A stretch of DNA of 64,000 nucleotides from Anaerosporobacter faecicola (GCF_012070565.1 NZ_JAAQRO010000008.1:292946-356945), one strand, 5' to 3'; positions 52,793-62,188 are shown, counted from the first letter of the stretch. Numbers and translations: made by a program. Notes: a model not told the origin generated them from the letters alone.

Positions 52793-55582
52793 TTATTTCT
52801 CTTTCTTTCCGAACTTAATCTTCAATGGTTGTTTAATCATATTAGGAAGGATGTATTTTAACTTTTCTTCCGAACTTCTCATTACGGAACAGCCTGGAAG
52901 CTCTCGATTCAGATGAATGGCGTCAAACATACATTTGGTCGTACATATTCCACAGCCAATACATTTATTTGGATCAACAACCGATGCACCACATCCCAAA
53001 CAACGAGATGTTTCTGCTTTTACCTGCTCTTCTGTAAAGGTAGTCGATAAGTCGCGGAAGGTCTTTGCTTGTTTCTCTGCATCTGGTTTTGCTGGTGACT
53101 GTCTTCTCTTAGTATCATATTCACCAAAGCTTACATTTTCTTTATCTAATTCAATGAAATCTCGACGATTACGTCCTATTGTAAGGGTACAATGTTCATG
53201 TACATATCGATGAAGTGAAATAGCACCTTCTCGACCTGCTGCAATAGCATCAATGGCAAACTTTGGACCTGTGTATACATCACCACCAACGAATATGTCT
53301 GGCTCTGCTGTCTGGTACGTTAATTTATTGGCAATGGCACCACCATTCGGACGAAGTTCTACATGAGAACCATCTAATAGATGACCCCAGTCAATTGCTT
53401 GACCAACTGAGAAGATTACACTCTTACATGGAACGGTAATCGTATCGTTTTCATCATAAGTAGGCGCAAATCTTCCTTCCTCATTAAATACACGAATACA
53501 TTTCTTGAATACTACTCCGACAACTTTACCATCTTCCGTAAGTACTTCTTTTGGTCCCCAGCTATTATTGATTTCGATCTTTTCTTCTAACGTTTCTTCG
53601 ATCTCTTCTTTGCTTGCTGGCATTTGTTCTCTATTCTCAAGACAGAACATGGAAACTTTCCCTTCTCCACAACGAGAACTAATTCTTGCTGCATCAATTG
53701 CTACATTACCGCCACCGATTACAACAACATCACCACCTAATGCAAAGCTTTCTTTTGCTCCTGCTTCTCTTAAGAACTCAACTGCTGTATATGCTCCTTC
53801 AGCATCCTGCCCTGGAATTCCAGGTTTTCTACCAGCTTGGCATCCAATGGCAACGTAGAATCCTTTATATCCTTGTGCACGAAGTTCATCAATGGTAATA
53901 TCTTTACCAACTTCTACGCCACACTTAATTTCAACACCCATTGCTTGAATGACTTCGATCTCTGCTGCTATTACATCTTTCTCTAACTTATAAGACGGAA
54001 TACCATACATTAACATTCCGCCTGGTTTTTCATTCTTTTCAAAGATGGTTGGCTTATATCCCTTTTCTGCAAGGAAATATGCACAAGATAAACCTGCTGG
54101 ACCACCACCAATAATTGCGATTTTCTCATCAAAATGTCCATTAAGAGATGGGACAACCGCTTTTGGAATATATCTGGTTTCCTGATGAAGATCGCGTTCT
54201 GCAATAAAACGTTTTACTTCATCAATGGCAATTGCTTCATCAATGGAGCCACGGGTACAGGCATCTTCACAACGACGGTTACAGATACGGCCACAGATGG
54301 CTGGCAATGGATTGTCCTTCTTGATTAATGCTAAGGCATCCTCATAACGTCCTTCTTTGGCTAACTGTAGATATCCCTGAATGGCGATGTGTGCTGGACA
54401 GGCAGTCTTACATGGTGCAGTACCTGTATCGTAACAGTTGATTCGATTGGTATCACGGTAGGTATGCGACCACATGTGTTCTCCCCACTTCTGTTGAGAA
54501 GGTAGAGGCATCTTTGGATATTCCAATTCACAGCCTTCTTTGTCACAAAGCTTTTGACCAAGTTTCACTGCACCTGCAGGACAGAACTCCACACATTTGC
54601 CACATGCAACACAATTCTTCTTATCTACTTTGGCAACATAGGCAGAACGTGACAAGTTTGGTGTATTAAACAACTGTGATGTACGAAGTGCATAACATAC
54701 ATTAACATTACAGTTACAGATGGCAAAGATCTTGTGTTGACCATCGATATTGGTAATCTGATGAACAAATCCATTCTCTTCTGCCTTGCAAAAGATTTCT
54801 AATGCTTCTTCCTTGGTTATGTAGCGGCCACCTTTTTGACTTTCTACAACATAGTCTGCCATGTCTCCCACTGCGATACACCAGCCTTCCGGATCATCCG
54901 CACAACCTTCATCAAAAGAAAGACGGGCACGACGACAGGAACATGGACTTGCTGCGTATTTTCCTTCATACTTATCAAGCCAATAGGAGATATGTTCCAA
55001 ATCAATGGATTCATTCTCCATCTCAATTGCTTTTTCAACCGGGATAACATGCATACCAACACCTGCACCACCTTCTGGTACAAATGGTGTAATCTTCTCC
55101 AATGGAAGTCTTGACATATGCTCAAAGAAGATTCCCATCTCCGGATGTTCTTCGAGAACCTGTGCATTCATATTGAAGAATTCCGCTGCTCCTGGAACAT
55201 ACATTGGCAACACGTATTGTTTCTCATGTTTTTCATTCTCCCAATTATACTCCAAAAGACCTTTTCTAGACATTTCTTCTAAAAGTGCTTCGACTTTCTT
55301 CTCTTCCAATCCCGTTAACTTCACCATCTCTTTTAACGTTTTTGGTTTACGTACTCCCATCTTTAATGCAACTTCTGCTTCTTCATCCGTAACGACTGCA
55401 GCAAGTCCCCAATATTCTGGGTCATCCTGCGTAATTTTCTTAAGTCCTAATTTCTGTGGGATACGATCGGTAATCAATTTGCCAAGTTTCGCAATTGGTT
55501 CACGAAATGGTTCTTCCTGACTTGCCTTATATGTCGGATATGCATAATCAGGATATAATTCTTTGTCTAATTCTTTTTTCAT
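52793..55582 (-). CDS. Large Fe-S/FAD/NAD(P) oxidoreductase (GltD-like fusion)
   Basis: 929 aa. N-terminal 200 residues contain a winged-helix-like stretch (TLKEMVKLTGLEEKKVEALL) and a CSCRR motif near 215; then a ferredoxin-type [4Fe-4S] site CVACGKCVEFCPAG near 335; then a GltD/NfnB-like module with its N-terminal Cys set (CKTACP, CGRICNRRCEDAC), FAD motif IIGGGPAGLSCAYF, NAD(P) motif VVIGGGNVAIDAA and GGDVYTGP; then a C-terminal ferredoxin site CIGCGICTTKCMFDAI. It can pass electrons between NAD(P)H, flavin and several clusters, but the redox partner is not evident. Between hypB and hypA, an unusual setting. Confidence 0.88.
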   Translation of the reverse strand: MKKELDKELYPDYAYPTYKASQEEPFREPIAKLGKLITDRIPQKLGLKKITQDDPEYWGLAAVVTDEEAEVALKMGVRKPKTLKEMVKLTGLEEKKVEALLEEMSRKGLLEYNWENEKHEKQYVLPMYVPGAAEFFNMNAQVLEEHPEMGIFFEHMSRLPLEKITPFVPEGGAGVGMHVIPVEKAIEMENESIDLEHISYWLDKYEGKYAASPCSCRRARLSFDEGCADDPEGWCIAVGDMADYVVESQKGGRYITKEEALEIFCKAEENGFVHQITNIDGQHKIFAICNCNVNVCYALRTSQLFNTPNLSRSAYVAKVDKKNCVACGKCVEFCPAGAVKLGQKLCDKEGCELEYPKMPLPSQQKWGEHMWSHTYRDTNRINCYDTGTAPCKTACPAHIAIQGYLQLAKEGRYEDALALIKKDNPLPAICGRICNRRCEDACTRGSIDEAIAIDEVKRFIAERDLHQETRYIPKAVVPSLNGHFDEKIAIIGGGPAGLSCAYFLAEKGYKPTIFEKNEKPGGMLMYGIPSYKLEKDVIAAEIEVIQAMGVEIKCGVEVGKDITIDELRAQGYKGFYVAIGCQAGRKPGIPGQDAEGAYTAVEFLREAGAKESFALGGDVVVIGGGNVAIDAARISSRCGEGKVSMFCLENREQMPASKEEIEETLEEKIEINNSWGPKEVLTEDGKVVGVVFKKCIRVFNEEGRFAPTYDENDTITVPCKSVIFSVGQAIDWGHLLDGSHVELRPNGGAIANKLTYQTAEPDIFVGGDVYTGPKFAIDAIAAGREGAISLHRYVHEHCTLTIGRNRRDFIELDKENVSFGEYDTKRRQSPAKPDAEKQAKTFRDLSTTFTEEQVKAETSRCLGCGASVVDPNKCIGCGICTTKCMFDAIHLNRELPGCSVMRSSEEKLKYILPNMIKQPLKIKFGKKEK

Positions 55583-55601
55583 ACATTAATTCCTTCCCAT
55601 T

Positions 55602-56270
55602 TTATTTATTCCACTGTTGTACTTGTTCTTTCAACCAGTTTGCCCATGCTTCCATTCCTTCTCCTGTCTTCGCACAGATTGGAATTACTTTTGCATTTGG
55701 GTTTCGCATAGCGATATACTCTTTACATTTTTCCATATCAAAATCAAAATATGGCATAACATCCATCTTATTGATCAATACAACATCACATATAGAAAAC
55801 ATAAGTGGATATTTTAATGGTTTGTCGTGTCCTTCTGGAACAGACAAGATCATGGCATTTTTCGATGCTCCTGTATCAAATTCTGCAGGACATACAAGAT
55901 TACCAACGTTCTCGAGGATTGCAAGTTCCACATCGCCTACCTCTAACCCTTCGATTCCCTGACGGGTCATCTCCGCGTCCAAATGGCACATGCCACCAGT
56001 ATGTAATTGAATGGCTTTTGCACCTGTTGCAGCAATGGTATGCGCATCCACATCAGAATCGATGTCCGCTTCCATAACACCGATTTTAAATGTGTCTTTT
56101 AATAATTCGATTGTTCTCGTTAATGTTGTGGTCTTACCAGAACCTGGTGATGACATTAAGTTAAGTAGAAATACTCCTTTTTCCTTTAACTCTGCACGTA
56201 ATTGGTCTGCCTGTTTGTCATTATCGGCAAATACGCTTTGTTTAATTTCCAATACTCGTACATCTTTCAT
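55602..56270 (-). CDS. hypB: Nickel-maturation GTPase HypB
   Basis: 222 aa SIMIBI GTPase. Walker A SSPGSGKTT, metal-site motif HTGGMCHLD, switch FENVGNL-like LENVGNLVCPAEFD, base-recognition NKMD and a terminal GEGMEAWANWL. No His-rich N-terminal nickel store. With HypA it inserts nickel into an apo-enzyme. First gene of the four-gene unit, 19 bases ahead of the oxidoreductase. Ribosome site GGAAGATC. Confidence 0.94.
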   Translation of the reverse strand: MKDVRVLEIKQSVFADNDKQADQLRAELKEKGVFLLNLMSSPGSGKTTTLTRTIELLKDTFKIGVMEADIDSDVDAHTIAATGAKAIQLHTGGMCHLDAEMTRQGIEGLEVGDVELAILENVGNLVCPAEFDTGASKNAMILSVPEGHDKPLKYPLMFSICDVVLINKMDVMPYFDFDMEKCKEYIAMRNPNAKVIPICAKTGEGMEAWANWLKEQVQQWNK

Positions 56271-56544
56271 GCAAAGATCTTCCTCCCATACGCTCCTTAC
56301 TTATTCCTGTAATAACAGGCATGTTCTATCATAAACAACGATCAATCCCCCCGATTGATACAGCCCTTACTATATTATGATACCGCTTGCAATTTCATAT
56401 CAAATTACAGCTTTTATTCCGTTATCCCATAGAAACTTATAAGGTGTTTTTAGTTTTTATACTTCTATCTTACCATGTCTTTCTTCGACTTACAATGTAT
56501 TTTTTGTCAAAAAAGGTGGAATCTACTAGAATATCAGTTTCAAA

Positions 56545-56589
56545 AGAGACCTTCATTTGATCATTGGTGTTGATCATGGAGGTCCCTCT
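56545..56589 (-). terminator. Terminator after the redox-Cys protein
   Basis: AGAG-ACCT-CAT/GATCA arms pair with TGATC-ATG-AGGT-CTCT over a short loop (GTGT core), followed by TTTTG on the minus strand. The 360-base gap 56271-56630 shows nothing else clear. Confidence 0.7.
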
Positions 56590-56630
56590 TCTGTGACAGA
56601 CAACGTACGAAACTTACCAATAGCCACTGA

Positions 56631-57068
56631 TCAATACCCATTCTCTTCAAGTATCTCAATAGCACTTACTATCATCTTCGGACAGATTGTTGGGAATAGG
56701 TTATTGTCTTTTGCATATTGCATTCCTTCTTCTGTCCCAATATTACATTTCAGCAAATCCTTACAGATAATTGAACCATTTCTTTTCTCAAATTCTTTCT
56801 CAAATTCAACGGTTTTTCCAGAGCAATAGTACTTGGCCTCCAATTCCTTCACACTGCGATTCCCGTACTTCATGCCGATTACCATAATGGCTCCTGCTAC
56901 AGCACCACATACTTCTCCGCGTCTCATTCCTCCTCCAAAGCCGCAAGCCATTCGAATAATATCTTCTTTTTTTAATCCATACTTTTCAGCAAAATAAAGT
57001 GCTACAATTTGTGCGCAGTTTAAACCTGCACCCGATTGAAATTGTTCATTAACCCATTCATTGATCAT
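56631..57068 (-). CDS. C_GCAxxG_C_C family redox protein
   Basis: 145 aa from the ATG at 57068 behind AGGTGGAGGAAC. Matches the C_GCAxxG_C_C family: NCAQ near 17, ACGFGGGMRRGEVCGAVAGA near 45-65 (shared Cys and Gly), later YYCSG, ICKDLL, KC, and TICPKM. The multiple conserved Cys suggest electron transfer or metal binding, often with Fe-S enzymes. Overlaps the MarR gene by 11 bases, so coupled to that regulator. Confidence 0.82.
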   Translation of the reverse strand: MINEWVNEQFQSGAGLNCAQIVALYFAEKYGLKKEDIIRMACGFGGGMRRGEVCGAVAGAIMVIGMKYGNRSVKELEAKYYCSGKTVEFEKEFEKRNGSIICKDLLKCNIGTEEGMQYAKDNNLFPTICPKMIVSAIEILEENGY

Positions 57069-57498
57069 ATTGTTCCTCCACCTTTCTACACGCTTCAACA
57101 TAGTATTCGAGAGATGCTATTACATGTTCTTGTTGTTCCTTAGGAATTGCATCTAAAACCTGTTTGAATTTCTCATTCATGTCGTGTTCGATCTTTTCAA
57201 AACGTTTTATTCCTTCTGGTAAAAGAGAGATTGTTACCCATCTTCGATCCTCGTTGGAGATGTTGCGTTGCACATATTCTTTCTTAACTAATTCCTCTAG
57301 ATAACGACTGACTACGCTTTTATCCACGTCTAGTTTCTCCGCCAATTCTTTTACCGATATCCCTGGTTTTCTTCCAATCTCCACAAGCATAAAACATTTC
57401 GTAGTACTGATTTCACAACAACAGTCTGCTTTATTCATATTCGCAAGCTTTCGTTCTAATCGTCTCGTATTCTCTCGAAAACGCATTACATTTTCCAT
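57058..57498 (-). CDS. MarR-family regulator
   Basis: 146 aa from the ATG at 57498 (GGGAGGTGAAAATT before it; GTG three codons upstream is weaker). Winged helix with ISVKELAEKLDVDKSVVSRYLEELVKKEYVQRNISNEDRRWVTISLLPEG. An N-terminal Cys triplet (KADCCCEIS) and a further Cys in TTKCFML could sense redox state or metal, which would fit the co-transcribed Cys-rich protein. Probably represses its own operon. Confidence 0.9.
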   Translation of the reverse strand: MENVMRFRENTRRLERKLANMNKADCCCEISTTKCFMLVEIGRKPGISVKELAEKLDVDKSVVSRYLEELVKKEYVQRNISNEDRRWVTISLLPEGIKRFEKIEHDMNEKFKQVLDAIPKEQQEHVIASLEYYVEACRKVEEQYDQ

Positions 57499-57528
57499 AA
57501 TTTTCACCTCCCTAATAGTATCTCACAT

Positions 57529-57577
57529 ATAGTTTCATTAGTCAACTATTGTATAATGAATCTATTACACATGTCAA
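57529..57577 (-). promoter_or_regulatory. Promoter and operator of the marR operon
   Basis: On the minus strand TTGACA (57572-57577), 16 bases, TATACA (57550-57555). An inverted repeat ATAGTT-N9-AACTAT at 57529-57549 lies just downstream, and a direct repeat of ATAGTTGAC occurs at both the -35 and the operator. Fits autorepression by MarR. Confidence 0.5.
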
Positions 57578-57653
57578 CTATATTCACAGATAACGAACTA
57601 GTATTCTTTTGCTTATAAACAAAAATACATACCAACAGGTGTCGAAATGACAA

Positions 57654-58030
57654 GAGCACAGTCAGCTTCAGCTGACATCTACCTTATGTGCGAGCGCACA
57701 TCCCCCGGAGGGTTATATAATAGGAAAGTCGGAGGACTTTCCTATTATGATTAGGGTGTCAAAAGCCCTTAGTAAAACTTTCTTTCGTTAATTTGCACAA
57801 ACACTAGCTAATCTCATGTAATACAGGACATCGTTTGATGAGCAACTGTATGAAGTCGTTGGTACTTTGGCTCTGTACTTTAGAGCCTTATGTACCACTA
57901 CGAACTTCATCCACGCGAGAGCGTGTTGCGATTGAACTATGTCCTGTATTACATGTTAAACAAACTTAAATTGTGCAAATTGACTGACCTCAAAATAAAT
58001 AAGGGCTTTTGACACCCGAACCCTATTATA
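57654..58030. repeat. Large palindromic repeat element, copy 2
   Basis: About 377 bases, near-identical to 28844-29218 in the long hairpin part. The small hairpin is here ATAATAGGAAAGTC / GACTTTCCTATTAT (57710-57745), perfectly paired, against a different but also pairing sequence in copy 1. Includes ATGTGCGAGCGCACAT, a perfect 16-base palindrome. Ends at the T-run of the MATE gene's terminator. With the marR promoter, it fills the gap 57499-58096. Confidence 0.88.
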
Positions 58031-58034
58031 TAAA

Positions 58035-58088
58035 AAACCGCTGTAAACTTTCTCGGGATGTATATTCCCTCGACATTTACAACGGTTT
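58035..58088 (-). terminator. Terminator after the MATE transporter
   Basis: AAACCG-TGTAAA pairs with TTTACA-CGGTTT with a single mismatch over a 30-base loop; TTTTATA follows on the minus strand, where the palindromic element begins. Confidence 0.8.
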
Positions 58089-58096
58089 CTATATGA

Positions 58097-59437
58097 TTAC
58101 GCCCTAATATAATTCTGCTTTCCAGTTTGTATAAAATATCGCATATGCATTGCAATGCTTAATACGAAGGTCATACCTTCTGCCACAGGAACGGCAATCC
58201 AGACCCCATGCACACCCATGATCTGTGGTAATGTTAACAGACTAATCACCAAGAACACAAGCGTTCTCGAAAAAGAGAGTATGGCAGATATCTTCCCATT
58301 AGAAAGTGCTGTGAATATCCCTGAAGAGATAATGTTCACCCCACTGAATAGGAAGTTAAAAGCAAAGATTCGAAATCCTACGGTTGCCAAATCAAATGTA
58401 GCAGTATCCTTTGTAAATATTGTTACAATTGAGGTCGCTGACAGTATCGATAAGACCATTAGGATTACTGAGGATATCATGGTGAACACCATGGAAATCT
58501 TATACACGTTCTTTAACTCTTTTTTGTTACCAGCTCCATACTGAAAACCGATGATCGGGCTGATTCCAATGGAAAATCCTAGATAGAACGCATTGAAAAG
58601 AAATTGTCCATATAACAGTATCGTGATGGCAGCTACACCATGTTCCCCTACTAGTCTTATAAGAATAATATTGAATAGGAACGTAACAATGGCATTGGAA
58701 AACTGACCGATCATCTCCGAGGAACCATTATAACAAGCCATTGCAATCGCTTTCGGACGCAGTGAAAATTTCGTAAAATGCAATTCTCTTTTCGAAAATA
58801 GAAAGAAAAGAATTCCTGCAACTGCTGGTATTGCCTGTCCCATGCCCGTTGCCAAAGCCGCTCCACCAATTCCCATCTTGCATACCGCAATAAATACATA
58901 ATCCAGTACCGCATTGGCAACTCCCGCAACAATGGTAAGAATCATCCCAAACATAGGGTGCCCCGCTGTAACAAGATACGATTGAAATAATGTCTGTAAC
59001 ATACAGGCTGGTGCAAAAAGAATTGCAACTTTCAGATAGATCTGGCAATCTGCAAGAAGCGTGTCATTAGAACCAAGGAAATAGCAAATTGGTTTTAAAT
59101 AGTATAAGGTAAGGAGCAAAATCAGGAGGCTAACGCCTACTCCAATGCAAACAAATTGTGATAGGCATTCTCTGGCTTCTTTCTCCTTTCCTTGTCCCAA
59201 ATACTTACTGATGATTGCATTTCCTCCTGTAGCAAACATCGTCGCTATAGCAATCACAACATTAATTACAGGAAATACAATATTTAATGAGGATAATGCG
59301 TTGCTTCCTATAAGTCTTGAGATAAAGATTCCATCCACAATTGTATAGAATGACATGAATACCATCATGATAATGGAAGGCATTGCAAAACGCAAAAGAG
59401 ACCATGGTGTAAATTTCTGATTAATTGACGAACTCAT
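58097..59437 (-). CDS. MATE-family efflux transporter
   Basis: 446 aa, twelve membrane helices in two similar halves. N-terminal PSIIMMVFMSFYTIVDGIFISRLIG and the second-half counterpart around NGSSEMIGQFSNAIVTFLFN fit the MepA/NorM-type family, which exports cationic drugs using sodium or proton gradients. Monocistronic. Confidence 0.93.
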   Translation of the reverse strand: MSSSINQKFTPWSLLRFAMPSIIMMVFMSFYTIVDGIFISRLIGSNALSSLNIVFPVINVVIAIATMFATGGNAIISKYLGQGKEKEARECLSQFVCIGVGVSLLILLLTLYYLKPICYFLGSNDTLLADCQIYLKVAILFAPACMLQTLFQSYLVTAGHPMFGMILTIVAGVANAVLDYVFIAVCKMGIGGAALATGMGQAIPAVAGILFFLFSKRELHFTKFSLRPKAIAMACYNGSSEMIGQFSNAIVTFLFNIILIRLVGEHGVAAITILLYGQFLFNAFYLGFSIGISPIIGFQYGAGNKKELKNVYKISMVFTMISSVILMVLSILSATSIVTIFTKDTATFDLATVGFRIFAFNFLFSGVNIISSGIFTALSNGKISAILSFSRTLVFLVISLLTLPQIMGVHGVWIAVPVAEGMTFVLSIAMHMRYFIQTGKQNYIRA

Positions 59438-59573
59438 TTATTATTCCTTTCAGTAACATAAGCTTTTGTTCTATCATTTTTGACATATGTTACTTTATAC
59501 TATAGGGTTCTCCTATAGTCAAGAAGGATTTGATACAGCAGCATGGCCTTTCTGCACTTGTTCTTGCTTTCCG

Positions 59574-60416
59574 CTATTTCGTAACGATCTTACATTCCGC
59601 CTTTCTTAACAAGAACAAACTGTAAACTAGTAATGGCAGGAATAACCCTATGTTGATCAGATAAGGCATGATGGAAATCGTTTCTTGTGCAGCTGCTTGC
59701 TCTTGCTCCACTACTTTTGTAAAATCACCAAAGCCGCTTGCCATGTCAAATAATCCATGTAAGATGCAACACCACAACAAATTATTGTTTGTTCGAACAT
59801 ATAATGCAGAAAATGCTATTCCTATAATAAATGTATATATGACTTGTGAAAATACTTCAATGACATTTCCATTGGTAAATAAATTGCTCAAATGGAATAC
59901 TCCAAAGATTAAACTACTTGTAACTACAGAAAAAACAATTTCTTTCTTTGTACTATGGAATTTTTCTAGAAACATGGTAAGTATAGTTCCACGGAAAACA
60001 AGTTCTTCAAAAAATCCAATACACATTGCTTCAAGTACCATACATAAAACAGTGACGATGGAAACCTGTCCAAAATCACCGATTTCGATATTGGTGAAAA
60101 TATATATGATGAATAACCAGCTAATTAAAAAATACTCTTTTTTAATCCTATATGTAAACCAACGATCAAACTTCATCTTTCGAATCAAGTAGATGAATAC
60201 TAAAATCCCTACTACGCGAACACCAATTCCCATACAGTATTTGGTTAACAAATCAGAACTTCGCAACTCTTGTCCAGAATACTTCGCGATCAATGCTACG
60301 AACTTTGGTAATAGCCGCAAAAAGAATTCATCTGCTATCAAGCATAGAATCATTGCATATAGAATAATCTTACTTTTTTCTTTCTTCTCCCTCTTATTCA
60401 CACTCGTATAATCCAC
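59574..60416 (-). CDS. CPBP-family intramembrane protease
   Basis: 280 aa with seven to eight helices. Motif 1 FFEELVFRGTIL (Glu-Glu-x3-Arg), motif 2 IFGVFHLSN and motif 3 CILHGLFD match the CPBP/Abi intramembrane glutamic endopeptidases (CAAX prenyl protease 2-like). Bacterial members serve in bacteriocin self-immunity or regulated proteolysis; the target here is unknown. GTG start at 60416 with GGGGATAGAG ahead. Confidence 0.88.
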   Translation of the reverse strand: MDYTSVNKREKKEKSKIILYAMILCLIADEFFLRLLPKFVALIAKYSGQELRSSDLLTKYCMGIGVRVVGILVFIYLIRKMKFDRWFTYRIKKEYFLISWLFIIYIFTNIEIGDFGQVSIVTVLCMVLEAMCIGFFEELVFRGTILTMFLEKFHSTKKEIVFSVVTSSLIFGVFHLSNLFTNGNVIEVFSQVIYTFIIGIAFSALYVRTNNNLLWCCILHGLFDMASGFGDFTKVVEQEQAAAQETISIMPYLINIGLFLPLLVYSLFLLRKAECKIVTK

Positions 60417-60599
60417 AATCTCTATCCCCTTTTCTTCATTTCATGTGCCTATGTTATCGTTTTCCCCTTACTGTTAAATTAGACTGGCTTCGTTTTCTTC
60501 ACTTTTCTCCACTAATTTGACAAAGCGCGACACATATTGCTAATTATACCATGGTAGTTAATGTATGGCTAGCTGTTCTTTTAGGCTCCATTAATGCAC

Positions 60600-60649
60600 A
60601 AGAAAGCACATTCCAGCCAACATACTTGTTGTGCGGAATATGCTTTCTT
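60600..60649 (-). terminator. Terminator after alpha/beta hydrolase
   Basis: AAGAAAGCA-CATTCC pairs with GGAAT-ATGCTTTCTT with one shift, loop about 20 bases. Lies downstream of the esterase gene at 60694. Confidence 0.65.
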
Positions 60650-60693
60650 ATATATCTTCATATATACAATACAATCTTGGGTGTATTACGATA

Positions 60694-61581
60694 CTATTTC
60701 ACATAGCTTCGGAAGAATTGGCATTCTTCGTCATTACAAATCTTTGCATCCTCTGTTTTAATATCACAGTGAAATACATGTTCTAATCGATTCTTTTCAT
60801 CTCCGTAGCATCGATATACATATGGTATTCCAAGTTGTTCTAATTTTTCGGTCATGATTGGAGCTTGGTCTTTTATAAAGTCATTCACTGCTGTCATAAC
60901 AAAAGTCGGTGGGAAATCCTTTGTCATATGGCGTTCCACCATAATCGAAACAAGTTCGTCTTCCTGTCCCTGGCGTTGGAATAGCTCCTTAACGATATCT
61001 CTATGTAATTGATTCTTTTCCCCTTCTAGTTGAAGATGATAGGCGCCACAATTTAGCGCAACTGCATTCAACTTTAACCCTTTTGGTGGTTGAAAAGAAA
61101 ACTGTTTGGCATAAGCTTCATTGATGCATAAATCACAGAATAAGCCCAAGATATTCCCGCCAGCAGAATCCCCTACAGCAAATATATTGTTACAATCAAA
61201 CAAATACGTGTCTTCATTGTCTAATACCCATTGAAAAACGGAATTGGTGTCTTCAAGAGAAGCAGGGAATTTTACTTCTGGCGCAAGACGGTATGTAAAG
61301 TTAACAACTGCAAATCCTCTCTGGGCTAAACTCATACAATAAAACTGATAGACTTCTTTGGAACCATACATCCAGCCGCCACCGTGTACACTTACGATTA
61401 CAGGCAATGTCTTTCCTTCCATATTCCTTGGTCGATACACATCTAAAACCTGCCACTGCGAATCGGTACCATAGACAATATCATCATATCGTATCACATC
61501 ATCAGGGGTTGTAAGATTTGCATCTCTTTTTCTGTCTGATTCACCAAAACTCTTTCTAATTTCATCACTTACTTTTGACAT
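60694..61581 (-). CDS. Alpha/beta hydrolase (HSL-type esterase)
   Basis: 295 aa from the ATG at 61581; longer readings up to 61650 overlap the preceding gene and have weaker start signals. Oxyanion motif VSVHGGGWMYG, nucleophile elbow AVGDSAGGNI (Ser), acid and His expected in the C-terminal region (VMTAVNDFIKDQAP; LEHVFHCD). Member of the hormone-sensitive-lipase-like esterases acting on short-chain esters. Overlaps or follows the DUF2200 gene closely. Confidence 0.88.
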   Translation of the reverse strand: MSKVSDEIRKSFGESDRKRDANLTTPDDVIRYDDIVYGTDSQWQVLDVYRPRNMEGKTLPVIVSVHGGGWMYGSKEVYQFYCMSLAQRGFAVVNFTYRLAPEVKFPASLEDTNSVFQWVLDNEDTYLFDCNNIFAVGDSAGGNILGLFCDLCINEAYAKQFSFQPPKGLKLNAVALNCGAYHLQLEGEKNQLHRDIVKELFQRQGQEDELVSIMVERHMTKDFPPTFVMTAVNDFIKDQAPIMTEKLEQLGIPYVYRCYGDEKNRLEHVFHCDIKTEDAKICNDEECQFFRSYVK

Positions 61582-61603
61582 ATCATTCACACTATCCTTT
61601 CCT

Positions 61604-61951
61604 TCACTTGACGATTTTATCGATCGATTTACCTTTTGCCAGTTCATCAATTAGCTTATCCAGATAGCGAATTTCTTTCATAAGTGGGTCTTCTATATCT
61701 TCAATTCTAATTCCACAGATTGTCCCTTTTATTTGCTTTCTGTTTTCATTAAGCTCTGGTGCATTTTGAAAAAATTCTCGATATGTTATATGACGCTCTG
61801 CCAACAGTTCAATCTCATTTTGACTATAACCAGTAAGCCAACTTATTACCTCATCCACTTCCTCTTTTGTTCTACCTTTTCGTATAACTTTATTCACAAG
61901 CAAAAGATATATCTTTGAAAATGGCATCTCATATATCTTTTCATTACTCAC
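61604..61951 (-). CDS. DUF2200 family protein
   Basis: 115 aa with a GTG start behind AGGAGGTAAAATT. Contains the family's characteristic KGRTKEEVDEVISWLTGYS and GTICGIRIEDIEDPLMKEIRYLDKLIDEL stretches. Small helical cytoplasmic protein of unknown function. Probably co-transcribed with the esterase. Confidence 0.82.
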   Translation of the reverse strand: MSNEKIYEMPFSKIYLLLVNKVIRKGRTKEEVDEVISWLTGYSQNEIELLAERHITYREFFQNAPELNENRKQIKGTICGIRIEDIEDPLMKEIRYLDKLIDELAKGKSIDKIVK

Positions 61952-62080
61952 AATTTTACCTCCTAATTAAGTAAAAATGACTACTTTTATTTTACCATAT
62001 TCATTGATTTTATACTACTTAATTTGCAACTGAGTGCACACTCTCTATGACATATTCATTAACAGAATTAAGGTTATAGA

Positions 62081-62188
62081 ACAAAAAGCCATCATTTTTC
62101 TGTGTGTCACTCACTCCGTGAACAGACAGAAAAATGATGGCTTTTTGTATTAGGGGTTTTGAAGTTCTAAAGTATAACCATAATAAAT
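62081..62188. repeat. Hairpin plus short module, copy c
   Basis: A perfect 23-bp inverted repeat (ACAAAAAGCCATCATTTTTC core, 62081-62103 with 62126-62148; loop with CACTCCGTGAAC) followed by TTAGGGGTTTTGAAGTTC and the tail AAAGTATAACCATAATAA. The AACCATAATAAAT end is repeated once more at 62214-62226. On the minus strand the hairpin would also terminate the immunity-like gene. Fills most of 61952-62226. Confidence 0.8.

Noticed and set aside
53505..53858. Plus-strand frames of 70-170 codons opposite the 929-aa oxidoreductase
   Set aside because: Shadows of a strongly conserved gene; no start signals or recognisable domains.
51328..56270. Hydrogenase operon
   Set aside because: hypA and hypB are present, but no hydrogenase structural subunit, HypC-F or maturation protease is in the window.
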